Position numbers and translations under genes: made by a program. A DNA stretch of 64,000 nt, taken from the NCBI GenBank assembly GCA_031407985.1, contig JANOJB010000340.1, forward strand, positions 1-64,000, in the 5' to 3' direction. The notes beneath the pieces were generated by a model that had not been told where the DNA came from, made no database searches, and saw nothing but the letters and a program-made list of their open reading frames with translations. This document shows, one piece after another, positions 25,094-33,636 of this stretch; position 1 is the first letter of the stretch; each line of letters starts with the position of its first letter. The stretch is from FEN-1088 sp031407985 (GTDB taxonomy: Bacteria > Myxococcota_A > Polyangia > Fen-1088).

Positions 25094-26692
25094 GTGAACC
25101 AGAATCGACAATTGAACGTTGGTGGCGTCGGGGCGGTCGAGGGCGACTGGATCATCAGCCGCCGGAACATGTTGCGAGGCGGGGTGGCGGGACTGGGGGC
25201 GGCTTACCTTCTGCCATGGGCCACATCGACCGCCACAGCGCAGGTCGGCCGTCTCTTCAGTCTGGGCGTCGCCTCGGGCGACCCAGACGCCCATGCGGTC
25301 TTGCTGTGGACGCGGTTGGCGCCGGCGCCGCTGGAAGCAAAAGGCGGAATGCCACCCCAGCCGGTGACCGTCCACTGGGAACTGGCCGCGGACCCCGACA
25401 TGCGCCGGACGCTACGCTCCGGGACGGTTGTGGCCCGCGCGGCCAGCGCCCACGCGGTGCGGGTGAATGTGCAACGGCTGGATTCCGATCGCTGGTACTA
25501 CTACCGGTTCTTTGCCCAGGGGGAATGCAGCCCCGTGGGCCGGACGCGCACGTTTCCCGAACGCGACGATGCGTGCGCGCGCATGCGTTTCGCGTTGGTG
25601 TCCTGCCAGGACTACCAGAACGGGTTCTTCAGCGCCTACGCGAACCTGGCCGCCGAGGATCTGGACTTCGTCGTTCACGTGGGTGACTACATCTACGAGG
25701 ATGGTCCACGACCGCTGGCGCCCCGGCAGGTGGTGGGGGGCGAAATCCTGACGCTGGACGATTATCGCATTCGTCACGCTCTCTATCGATTGGATCCCGC
25801 ACTGCAAGCGGCCCATGCCGCATTCCCATTCATCGCGACGTTCGACGATCATGAGGTCGACAACAACTACGCGGGGCCAGCGCCCGAGGATGACCAAGAT
25901 CCTGCGCTTTTCCTGCAGCGGCGCGCCGACGCCTACCGGGCGTACTTCGAGCACCTCCCACTACCGGACAGCGCGCGACCCGTGGGCGCGTCAATAAACC
26001 TGTTTCGGCGCGTTCACTTCGGGCGGCTGGCGACGTTTCACGTGCTCGACACACGCCAGTTCCGCAGTGACCAACCTTGCGGAGACGGCTTCAAGCCGCT
26101 ATGCCCGGATGCCATGACCACGACCGCCACCATGACCGGACCCGAGCAGGAAACTTGGTTGATGCGCGGGCTCGCGCGATCGCCGGCGACATGGAACGTG
26201 CTGGCCCAGCAGGTCATGTTCACGAAATGGGATCTGCGCCGCGCCGCGGGGGCGCCGGTACCGTTTTTCAATATGGACGCCTGGGATGGTTACGCGGCGG
26301 CTCGACAGCGCCTGCTGGATTTTCTGGTCGAGCGCAGCCCGCACAATCCGATCATCCTCAGCGGCGACATTCATTCGGCTTGGGCGGCGGATATTCTGGA
26401 ACGATTCGACGAACCCGATGCGGGCATTGTCGCGGCCGAGTTCGTGGGGACGTCGATCACATCCGACTTTCCCGCCGCCCTTATTCCGGCGGTGCAGGCT
26501 ACGCTGGTCGACAACCCGCACATTCGCTATTTTGAAGGTGCCCACCGCGGCTACCTGCGTTTCCATGTGACGCCCCGGCAGTGGCGGGCGGACTATCGCG
26601 GGGTCGATACCATCGCCGAAGCCACGTCGCCGATCAGTACGCTGGCGTCGTTTGTCGTGGAAGCGGGCCACTCGGGTCTGGTGTCGGCGTGA
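25094..26692 (+). CDS. phoD: PhoD-family alkaline phosphatase
   Basis: Predicted 532 residues from GTG 25094. A Tat signal (SRRNMLRGG at about 22-30, then a hydrophobic stretch) precedes an N-terminal PhoD beta domain (LFSLGVASGDPDAHAVLLW) and a metallophosphatase domain from about 155: ALVSCQDYQNGF, VVHVGDYIYED, ATFDDHEVDNNY and ILSGDIHSAWA carry the metal ligands. PhoD enzymes release phosphate from monoesters and diesters in the periplasm or outside. The stop overlaps the GTG of the nuclease gene, so the two are co-translated. Regulation by phosphate is likely, but no Pho box is clear. Confidence 0.92.
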   Translation: MNQNRQLNVGGVGAVEGDWIISRRNMLRGGVAGLGAAYLLPWATSTATAQVGRLFSLGVASGDPDAHAVLLWTRLAPAPLEAKGGMPPQPVTVHWELAADPDMRRTLRSGTVVARAASAHAVRVNVQRLDSDRWYYYRFFAQGECSPVGRTRTFPERDDACARMRFALVSCQDYQNGFFSAYANLAAEDLDFVVHVGDYIYEDGPRPLAPRQVVGGEILTLDDYRIRHALYRLDPALQAAHAAFPFIATFDDHEVDNNYAGPAPEDDQDPALFLQRRADAYRAYFEHLPLPDSARPVGASINLFRRVHFGRLATFHVLDTRQFRSDQPCGDGFKPLCPDAMTTTATMTGPEQETWLMRGLARSPATWNVLAQQVMFTKWDLRRAAGAPVPFFNMDAWDGYAAARQRLLDFLVERSPHNPIILSGDIHSAWAADILERFDEPDAGIVAAEFVGTSITSDFPAALIPAVQATLVDNPHIRYFEGAHRGYLRFHVTPRQWRADYRGVDTIAEATSPISTLASFVVEAGHSGLVSA

Positions 26693-29625
26693 GCTTGTCA
26701 CGCGGAAGGTCCGTGGCGCGGGCGTGGGGCCTCGCGGCCGTCGTGGGCGTGACGTTCCTTGGGGGCGCTTGTGGCCGGGACTCCGAACGCGTCTCGACGG
26801 TGCGCTTGAACATCGACCTCGACGCCGCGGTGGTCATCCGGCAGGTGTACGGGGGCGGCTCGAATGCCGGCGCGCCGTTTACGCACGACTTCATCGAGAT
26901 CTTCAACCGCGGTGGCGCGCCGGTATCGCTTGACGGTTGGTCGCTTCAGTACGCCAGCGCGACGGGAACCGCGGGTTTCGGGTCCAACACAGGCCAACTG
27001 ACCGAGTTGCCCGCATTTACGCTGGAACCGGGGCGTTCGTATCTGGTGCAACAGGCGGGCGGCGCCGTGGGATCCCCACTGCCGGCGCCCGACTTCATTG
27101 ATCCCACGCCGATCAACATGAGCGCGACCGCGGGCAAGGTGGCGCTGGTCCGCCAGACCGCGACGCTTGGTTGCAACGGCGGGTCAACGCCGTGTTCGCC
27201 CGCCCAGGAGGCATCCATCGTCGATCTGGTCGGCTACGGTAGCGCCAACTATTTTGAAACGGCCGCGTCGCCCGGTGCCACAAACCTCATCGCCGTGCAG
27301 CGTGCGGGCGAGGGCTGCGTCGACACCAACCACAACGGCGCCGATTTCACGGCGGTGACGCCCGAGCCGCACAACACGCAATCGCCGATTGTGATCTGCC
27401 AGGGCGTGGGAGGCGGCACAGGAGGAAGCGGCGCAGGGGGAACCGGCGGCAGCGCGGGTGCTGGAGGCGAGGCGGATGCTGGAGGCGAGGCGGGTGCTGG
27501 AGGCGAAGCGGGCGCGGGCGGCGAGGCGGGCGCGGGCGGCGCTGGAGGCACTGCGGGTTCGGGAACCGGAGGCGCGCCCACGCCCGGCCCCGTGCGCATT
27601 CACGACATCCAAGGACGGGCTCATCGCTCGCCGCTTACCGGTACGACAGTCGTCCATGTTCCGGGGGTTGTCACTGTCATTCGCTCGAACGGGTTCGTGA
27701 TGCAGGATCCGGCGCCCGACGCGGATCCCGCCACCTCGGAAGGGATTTTCGTATTCACCAGCGGTGCGCCGTCAGCGACGGTCGGAGATCTGGTCCTGGT
27801 CAGCGGCCCGATCTCCGAATTTCGTCCCGGGTGTTCCAGTTGCGGCCCATCGGCCGCCGCGTTTTCGAACCTGACGACCACGGAAATCGATCGACCGACG
27901 TTGGTATACGTCGACTCGGTGGGACATGCCCTGCCGGCCGCGATCTTGGTGGGCCCCGGGGGACGCATGCCGCCCACTGCGGTCATTGACGACGACGGCG
28001 TGGGCGATGTCGAAACCGCCGAAGCGGTCTTTTCGCCGGACACCGACGGCATCGATTTCTACGAAAGTCTGGAAGCGATGCGCGTCGAGGTGCGGGACGC
28101 AGTTGTCGTCGGCCCGACCAATTCGTTTGGTGAAATTCCCGTGCTGGCAGGCGGCGGAAGCGGCGCGGACCTTCGCACCTCCCGCGGAGGCATCGTGATC
28201 GACGCGGGTGACTTCAACCCCGAGCGCATTTTCCTGGACGGTTCCGCGATGCCGGAGGTGAATGTCGGCGACACGTTCGCCGGCAGCACGTTCGCGGTGG
28301 TGGACTACACCTTCGGCAATTTCAAGTTCGATACCACGGCGCTGCCGTCCGTGATACCCGGTGGCCTCGCCCCCGAAGTGGTGTCTCTGGGGCCGCTGGG
28401 CGTGAACCAGTTGAGCATCGCCTCCTTCAACGTCGAGAATCTTGATCCGTCCGACCCGCCCCAGAAGTTCGCGGCGCTGGGCGCGTTGATCGCGACCAAC
28501 CTGGGCGCGCCCGACGTGGTGGCGCTGGAAGAGGTGCAAGACGACAACGGCGCAGTCAACGACGCGGTGGTGAGCGCGGAGGCGACGCTGCAAGCCCTGG
28601 TTGCGGCGGTGCAGGCGGCGGGTGGTCCCACGTATCAGTTTCGCAGCATCGATCCGGTCGATGACCAGGACGGCGGCGAGCCGGGGGGGAACATTCGTGT
28701 CGCGTTCCTGTTTCGAACCGATCGCGGACTGGCCTTCGTCGATCGCCCGGGCGCGGGATCCTCGACCGCGAACGCCGTGGTGAACAACGGCGGTGTTCCG
28801 GCAGTGACCTTCAGCCCCGGGCGCATCGATCCGACCAACGCGGCGTTCAACAACAGCCGCAAGCCGCTGGTCGGCGAATTCCGCTTCAACGGAAAGACCC
28901 TGTTCGTCATCGCCAACCACTTCAACTCGAAGGGCGGCGATAACCCCCTGTTTGGACGCTTCCAGCCACCCGTGTTTGCCTCCGAAATCCAGCGTTCGGC
29001 GCAAGCGACGATCGTGGGCGGATTCGTCGAGCAACTAAGGGCGATCGACGCGAACGCGGGAGTGGTCGTCGTGGGCGATCTGAATGACTTCGCGTTTTCG
29101 TCGCCCCTTGTCATCCTGAAAGGCGCCGGACTGACATCGCTGATCGAAACGCTGCCTGCGAACGAACGCTACACATACGTGTTCGAGGGCAATTCCCAGG
29201 TCCTCGATCACGTGATGGTCTCGGACGGCCTGCTGGGCGCCCTGGCTGGCTTCGATGTCGTCCACGTCAATGCGGAATTCGCGAGCCAGGTCAGCGATCA
29301 CGATCCGGCGGTGGCCCGGTTCACACTGGGCAACCTGCCGAGCCGCGCTCTTATCCCCAAACTCGATTGTGTCGTGCGCAACGGCGCGCTGTCCTGGACC
29401 GCGCGTTTCGGCTACGACAATCCGAACGACTTGGCCGTCAACCGCCCCACCGGCAACACCAATCGCTTCCTTGCCGCGCCGGCGGACAAAGGACAGCCCA
29501 CGTTGTTCTTGCCAGGCCGACAGTGGGAAGTTTTCCAGGTGTCCTTCCGGCCGCTGCAACCCGCAGCCTGGTGGCTCGACGGACGTCTGGAGTTGGCGAC
29601 CCTCCTGTCTCCCCGCTGTCGCTAG
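26689..29625 (+). CDS. Extracellular nuclease with lamin-tail and endonuclease/phosphatase domains
   Basis: Predicted 978 residues. GTG 26689 overlaps the PhoD stop (GTGA) and gives a signal peptide with lipobox FLGGACG. Order: lamin-tail domain (about 45-200; VVIRQVYGGGSNAG, HDFIEIFNRGG), Gly/Ala/Glu linker (about 240-295), an OB-fold-like region (about 300-565) and an endonuclease/exonuclease/phosphatase domain (about 577-885) with LSIASFNVENLD, VVALEEVQDDNGA, IANHFNSKGGDN, VVVGDLNDFAF and SDHDPAVARF. This matches ExeM/NucH-type secreted DNases. Coupled to PhoD, it would supply phosphate from extracellular DNA (inference). Confidence 0.92.
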   Translation: MSLSRGRSVARAWGLAAVVGVTFLGGACGRDSERVSTVRLNIDLDAAVVIRQVYGGGSNAGAPFTHDFIEIFNRGGAPVSLDGWSLQYASATGTAGFGSNTGQLTELPAFTLEPGRSYLVQQAGGAVGSPLPAPDFIDPTPINMSATAGKVALVRQTATLGCNGGSTPCSPAQEASIVDLVGYGSANYFETAASPGATNLIAVQRAGEGCVDTNHNGADFTAVTPEPHNTQSPIVICQGVGGGTGGSGAGGTGGSAGAGGEADAGGEAGAGGEAGAGGEAGAGGAGGTAGSGTGGAPTPGPVRIHDIQGRAHRSPLTGTTVVHVPGVVTVIRSNGFVMQDPAPDADPATSEGIFVFTSGAPSATVGDLVLVSGPISEFRPGCSSCGPSAAAFSNLTTTEIDRPTLVYVDSVGHALPAAILVGPGGRMPPTAVIDDDGVGDVETAEAVFSPDTDGIDFYESLEAMRVEVRDAVVVGPTNSFGEIPVLAGGGSGADLRTSRGGIVIDAGDFNPERIFLDGSAMPEVNVGDTFAGSTFAVVDYTFGNFKFDTTALPSVIPGGLAPEVVSLGPLGVNQLSIASFNVENLDPSDPPQKFAALGALIATNLGAPDVVALEEVQDDNGAVNDAVVSAEATLQALVAAVQAAGGPTYQFRSIDPVDDQDGGEPGGNIRVAFLFRTDRGLAFVDRPGAGSSTANAVVNNGGVPAVTFSPGRIDPTNAAFNNSRKPLVGEFRFNGKTLFVIANHFNSKGGDNPLFGRFQPPVFASEIQRSAQATIVGGFVEQLRAIDANAGVVVVGDLNDFAFSSPLVILKGAGLTSLIETLPANERYTYVFEGNSQVLDHVMVSDGLLGALAGFDVVHVNAEFASQVSDHDPAVARFTLGNLPSRALIPKLDCVVRNGALSWTARFGYDNPNDLAVNRPTGNTNRFLAAPADKGQPTLFLPGRQWEVFQVSFRPLQPAAWWLDGRLELATLLSPRCR
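27409..27578 (+). repeat. Gly/Ala/Glu linker repeat within the nuclease
   Basis: About nine short coding units, first GTGGSGAGG-like and then AGGEAG-like hexapeptides, the latter with an 18-base period. The array separates the lamin-tail part from the catalytic part and is likely a flexible, unstructured linker. Confidence 0.8.
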
Positions 29626-29629
29626 CGGG
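29612..29629 (+). terminator. Hairpin overlapping the nuclease stop codon
   Basis: CCCGCT (29612-29617) pairs with AGCGGG (29624-29629) around six bases that include part of the TAG. No T-run follows. Confidence 0.3.
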
Positions 29630-29734
29630 CGAAGGCCCTCGACGTCGCGACGGCGGTGGCATCCACCTGGCGATGCGCACGCAGGCCGGCCACGCCCCCT
29701 GAAAGTGCGCGTCTTCGCGCGCATGATTCCCACT

Positions 29735-29760
29735 ATATGCTCATGGTAGTATGAGCATAT
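29735..29760. promoter_or_regulatory. Perfect palindromic operator of the antitoxin-toxin pair
   Basis: ATATGCTCAT and ATGAGCATAT are perfect 10-bp arms around GGTAGT. The right arm runs into the antitoxin start codon (ATG 29759). It is strikingly AT-rich for this DNA and is the expected binding site for the ribbon-helix-helix antitoxin, giving autoregulation. Confidence 0.75.
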
Positions 29761-29986
29761 GAGTCATCGGCTTCAGGTATTGGTTTCGGAGGGTCTGGAC
29801 GCCCGCATCGCCAAGGCGGCCCAGCGAGGCCGTGTCTCGAAGGGCGAATGGGTGCGGCGCGTCCTGGAGACCGCGCTCAACGACAACGGGCAGACGCCGG
29901 ATGCGCTGGGGAAGTTGGCCTCCCTGGGCGCGCCCACGGCGGACATCGACCAAATGTTGGCCGAGATCGAGGCCGGGCGCCGGTGA
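29759..29986 (+). CDS. Ribbon-helix-helix antitoxin (VapB-like)
   Basis: Predicted 75 residues. The N-terminal part (about 1-45) reads as a ribbon-helix-helix: strand HRLQVLVSE, then helices DARIAKAAQRGRVS and GEWVRRVLETAL. The C-terminal tail (IDQMLAEIEAGR) is the part that usually wraps the toxin. It starts inside a perfect palindrome and overlaps the toxin gene by four bases (GTGA), the normal layout of type II toxin-antitoxin operons. Confidence 0.85.
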   Translation: MSHRLQVLVSEGLDARIAKAAQRGRVSKGEWVRRVLETALNDNGQTPDALGKLASLGAPTADIDQMLAEIEAGRR

Positions 29987-30387
29987 AGGTCTTTGTCGAT
30001 TCGAACGTGCCCATGTACGTCGCCGGCCGGGAGCACCCCAATCGCGCTCCGGCCAAGCGCTTCCTGGACAAGGTCAAGCGCGGCGAGATTGAGGCCCACA
30101 CCAGTACGGAGGTGCTTCAAGAACTTCTGTACCGATACTCCAGCCTGAAGAGGTTGGACTTGGCCGCCCAGGTCTACGATCTGTTCGTTCAAATCTGTCC
30201 GGTGGTGTTCCCGGTCAACCTCGCCGACACCGATCGCGCGAAGGTTTTGGTCTGTGGGAAGGCCGCCGTTGCTCCCCGGGATGCCCTTCACGCTGCCGTC
30301 ATGCTGAACAACGGCGTGTCGATCGTCGCTAGCTTCGACAACGACTTCGACAGGATCCCGGGAATCAAACGCTACGAGATGACGTAG
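29983..30387 (+). CDS. PIN-domain ribonuclease toxin (VapC-like)
   Basis: Predicted 134 residues from GTG 29983. PIN-domain acidic residues are present: FVDSNVPMY (first Asp), STEVLQELLY (Glu), PRDALHAAVM (Asp) and ASFDNDFDRI (last Asp). VapC toxins cut tRNA or rRNA when the antitoxin is lost. The frame is open further upstream but that part is the antitoxin in another frame. The 3' end overlaps the convergent P-type ATPase gene by 23 bases. Confidence 0.88.
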   Translation: MKVFVDSNVPMYVAGREHPNRAPAKRFLDKVKRGEIEAHTSTEVLQELLYRYSSLKRLDLAAQVYDLFVQICPVVFPVNLADTDRAKVLVCGKAAVAPRDALHAAVMLNNGVSIVASFDNDFDRIPGIKRYEMT

Positions 30388-32845
30388 GATCCAAAACCTT
30401 CGACGGAGACACGACCCTCCGGATCACCTTCGCAAGCTCGATGATCGTCACGGGAACCAGTCCCACCAGAAGCGCAAACCCACAATCGACGACAGACAGC
30501 GCGCCGATCTGAAAAAAGGCCCGGGTGGCGGGGATCTGGTGGATCCCGAACTGAAGGACCACCGACAGAACCACGACGCCCAACAGACGCGGGTTCGTGA
30601 ACACGCCCACCTCCCAGAACAGTCGCGTCGCGCTGCGCGCCGCGAACGACCGGAACAGCTCGGCGAACACAATCACGGCGAACGCCAGGGTACGCGCCTC
30701 GTCGACCCCGCGGTTTTGCAGGGCCCAGGCGAACACCCAGAACGTCGTCGCCGCATCGAGCAAGCCAACCAGCACGACGGTGAGCCACTGCGCCCGCCCC
30801 AACATGGGCTCGTCGGGATGCCGCGGCGGGCGCGCCAGCACATCGCCGTCGGGCGGGTCGGTTACCAGCGCCAGCGCCGGGAACCCATCGGTCACCAGAT
30901 TGATCCACAGGAGATGCAACGGCAGCAGAGGAAAAGGGTATCCGACGACGGCCGCACCCAACATCAACGCCAGCTCGCCCGCGTTGCCGGTCAGTAAGTA
31001 CATCAGGCTTTTGCGGATGTTGTCGAAGATCCCGCGCCCTTCCCCGACCGCCGCCACGATGCTGGCGAAGTTGTCGTCGGCCAACACCATGTCGGACGCC
31101 TCGCGCGTAACCTCGGTGCCGGTAATACCCATCGCGATGCCGATGTGGGCCTCGCGCAACGCGGGCGCATCGTTCACCCCGTCTCCGGTCATGGCCACGA
31201 TCGCACCCTTCTCCTTCCAGGAGCGCACGATGCGCAGCTTGTCCTCGGGCGCGGCGCGCGCGTGTACGCGCTCGTCCGCGTCCTCGCCGTCCGCGACGAT
31301 TCCCAGTTCGCGCGCAATCTGCCGGGCGGTTACCGGGTGATCACCGGTGATCATGACGGTCTTGATCCCGGCGCGTCGGGCGGCCGCGACGGCTTCGATG
31401 GCCTCGGTCCGGGGAGGATCCGCGATCCCCACCAGCCCCAGCAGACGCAAGCCCTCCTCCTGGGCCGAATCACCGACGGCAACAGCAAGCACACGCAGTC
31501 CCCGCGACGCCATCTCGGTGTTGGCCTGCTCCGCGCCTTCCGTACCCGCGACCGCTTTCGCCAGGACATTTTCGACGGCGCCCTTCACATACAAAACGCC
31601 GTCGGCGCGCCGAATCGACATCATCCTGCGTTCCGCGTCGAAGGGATTCACGTCGACGCGGGGCCGCGCCTTTTCGATATCGGCGCGCCTCAGGTTTCGC
31701 TCGGCGGCGGCCATCAACAGAGCCACCTCGGTGGGATCGCCGGTGCCCGAGCGCTGGTCCTGAGCCAACTCCGCGTCGGAACAAGCGGCCGCCGCATCCA
31801 GCGTCTTGGCATCGTCAGGCCCCCACAAATCCCGAACCACCATCACGCCTGTCGTCAGGGTTCCCGTCTTGTCGGTGCAGATCACCGTCGTGCAGCCCAG
31901 CGTCTCGACCGCCGGCAACTTCCGGATCAACACGCGACGGGCGGCCATCCGTTGCACCCCCAACGCCAGCGCGATTGTTACCACCGCCGGAAGTCCCTCG
32001 GGCACCGCCGCGACCGCGAGAGATATCGCCGACATCAACACCTCCAGTGGCGGAGCCCCCCGCCAAAGGCCCATCCCCGCCACGACGGCGACGATCCCCA
32101 GACACGCCATCATCAACACCCGGCCGATCCGCGCCAGTCGCGTCTGCAACGGCGTCGCGGTCTCCTCCGCGGTCGCCAGCAGGTGCGCAATCCGGCCCAG
32201 CTCGGTGCGCATCCCCGTCGCCAGCACCCGCGCGCGGCCCGATCCCGTCGCGACTGATGTCCCCATGAACACCGAATCGTGACGTTCGGCCAGCGGCGCA
32301 TCCGGCGGCGCGGGTACGGTTGTTTTGTCCACCGGCGTGCTCTCGCCGGTCAGCGGCGCTTCGCTGGTCGAAAGCACATGCGCCTCGATCACCCGGGCAT
32401 CCGCCGCCACGATGTCACCGCCCTCCAGCAACAACACGTCACCGGGGACGACCTCGACCGCGGGAATCAACACCGCGTGTCCGTCCCGTGATACCCGCGC
32501 GCGCGGCGCCGTCATCGATCGCAGGGCGAGCATCGCGTTTTCAGCCCGGAACTCCTGGAAAAAACCGACCAGCGCGTTCAGCGCCAGGATGCTGCCAATA
32601 GCAACGGCGTCGGCGACCTCACCCAACGCCGCGGACACAACGCAGGCGCCCAGCAGCAACCAGATCAGGGGGCTCTTGAACTGTCCGGCCAGAATCCGCC
32701 ACGGCGAGATCCCGGCTTTCTGCGTGAGCTCGTTCGGGCCGTGTTCGGCCAGAAGGCGCGCGGCAGCCGCCGAAGAAAGGCCGCCGGCACCGCCATCACC
32801 ACCGTTCGAAGGAGGGACGTCGACCGGCGGGTGATCAACGCCCAT
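30365..32845 (-). CDS. P-type cation-transporting ATPase (Ca2+-type, P2)
   Basis: Predicted 826 residues. N-terminal cation-ATPase domain (LSSAAAARLLAEHGPNELT), about ten membrane helices, actuator motif LTGES, phosphorylation motif CTDKTGTLT, hinge motif MTGDGVNDAPAL, and C-terminal helices with LHLLWINLVTDGFPALAL, the P2-type signature in M6. It probably moves Ca2+, Mg2+ or another divalent cation out of the cytoplasm. TTG 32893 and ATG 32875 are also in frame; I chose ATG 32845 because a candidate sigma-54 start lies at about 32878. Mycobacterial CtpF, in the DosR regulon, is of this type. Confidence 0.92.
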   Translation of the reverse strand: MGVDHPPVDVPPSNGGDGGAGGLSSAAAARLLAEHGPNELTQKAGISPWRILAGQFKSPLIWLLLGACVVSAALGEVADAVAIGSILALNALVGFFQEFRAENAMLALRSMTAPRARVSRDGHAVLIPAVEVVPGDVLLLEGGDIVAADARVIEAHVLSTSEAPLTGESTPVDKTTVPAPPDAPLAERHDSVFMGTSVATGSGRARVLATGMRTELGRIAHLLATAEETATPLQTRLARIGRVLMMACLGIVAVVAGMGLWRGAPPLEVLMSAISLAVAAVPEGLPAVVTIALALGVQRMAARRVLIRKLPAVETLGCTTVICTDKTGTLTTGVMVVRDLWGPDDAKTLDAAAACSDAELAQDQRSGTGDPTEVALLMAAAERNLRRADIEKARPRVDVNPFDAERRMMSIRRADGVLYVKGAVENVLAKAVAGTEGAEQANTEMASRGLRVLAVAVGDSAQEEGLRLLGLVGIADPPRTEAIEAVAAARRAGIKTVMITGDHPVTARQIARELGIVADGEDADERVHARAAPEDKLRIVRSWKEKGAIVAMTGDGVNDAPALREAHIGIAMGITGTEVTREASDMVLADDNFASIVAAVGEGRGIFDNIRKSLMYLLTGNAGELALMLGAAVVGYPFPLLPLHLLWINLVTDGFPALALVTDPPDGDVLARPPRHPDEPMLGRAQWLTVVLVGLLDAATTFWVFAWALQNRGVDEARTLAFAVIVFAELFRSFAARSATRLFWEVGVFTNPRLLGVVVLSVVLQFGIHQIPATRAFFQIGALSVVDCGFALLVGLVPVTIIELAKVIRRVVSPSKVLDPTSSRSV

Positions 32846-32888
32846 CGTCGAAGCTCGTTGGAACCCAAAGTCCATTTGCGTGTTGGAC

Positions 32889-32904
32889 AGCAAGCAGCAT
32901 GCCG
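32889..32904 (-). promoter_or_regulatory. Candidate sigma-54 promoter of the P-type ATPase
   Basis: On the minus strand CGGCATGCTGCTTGCT has GG (32903-32902) ten bases before GC (32891-32890), with CATG after GG and TTGCT perfect; only the first base departs from TGGCAYG-N4-TTGCW. The predicted start is about 32878. Confidence 0.55.
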
Positions 32905-33003
32905 CACGTTATAGCCCGGTGAGCCACGCTCGGGTTGCGCTGACAACAAGCCTTGGAGTGTGCCTTCGCGTGACCCTACAATTTTGATATATGCTTGAGC
33001 GCC

Positions 33004-33636
33004 ATGGCAAGAACATCGATGGTCTCCCTGGGAAGACGGGGAGGCCTGCGCGGTGGTCCGGCGCGGGCCGCATCCTTGCGGCCCCAGCGACGCCGCGAGA
33101 TCGCCCGCGAAGCCGCGCGGCGGCGCTGGCACCGGCCCGCTGAGACACCAAGCGTCCCGCGCGGACCCGCCGAACTGGCGTCCTTCGTGGCGCACCACGG
33201 ATCGTCCGTTGCTCCCGGATCGGCGACGTTTCCACTCGAGGGTATCGTCGTCGCGGCCGTCCGGGCATCGAAACACGATCCCGCGCTCGCACGCATGTTG
33301 CCTGTCTTCCTTTGGCGGGTGCGCGAAGCACTGGACCTGACCAGCCTGGTGCGGAAGGCGCGCCAACCGGCCAGCGGCCGTGCGCTCGGTTTTTTCCTGC
33401 AGGTCGCGGCCAAGCTGGGTCGGACCCGGGGTTTCGATCAGGCCATCGCCGCCCTGCGATCGTCGTATGCCGCCCCCGCGCGACCGATCTATTTCTTTCA
33501 CGGGACAAGAGCGCGACCCTTCGAGAAAATGGTCACCGATTCACGCACCCCCACCGAAGCGCGCCGTTGGGGACTGCTGATGAACATGCCCTGGGACAGC
33601 TTCACGTCCTACTTCCGCAAAGCAGCGCCTCTTTGA
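33004..33636 (+). CDS. Putative partner protein of the AbiEii/DUF6036 gene
   Basis: Predicted 210 residues from ATG 33004 (TTG 32995 is also in frame). Residues 8-40 carry a Gly/Ala/Arg pattern (GGLRGGPARAASLRPQRRRE, then IAREAARRRWHR) seen at the N-terminus of small basic, probably DNA-binding proteins. The rest is helical with no catalytic motif that I recognise. Its stop TGA overlaps the original TTG start of the next gene (TTGA), so the pair was co-translated like an AbiEi-AbiEii type IV toxin-antitoxin. The antitoxin role is inferred only from position. Confidence 0.6.
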   Translation: MARTSMVSLGRRGGLRGGPARAASLRPQRRREIAREAARRRWHRPAETPSVPRGPAELASFVAHHGSSVAPGSATFPLEGIVVAAVRASKHDPALARMLPVFLWRVREALDLTSLVRKARQPASGRALGFFLQVAAKLGRTRGFDQAIAALRSSYAAPARPIYFFHGTRARPFEKMVTDSRTPTEARRWGLLMNMPWDSFTSYFRKAAPL

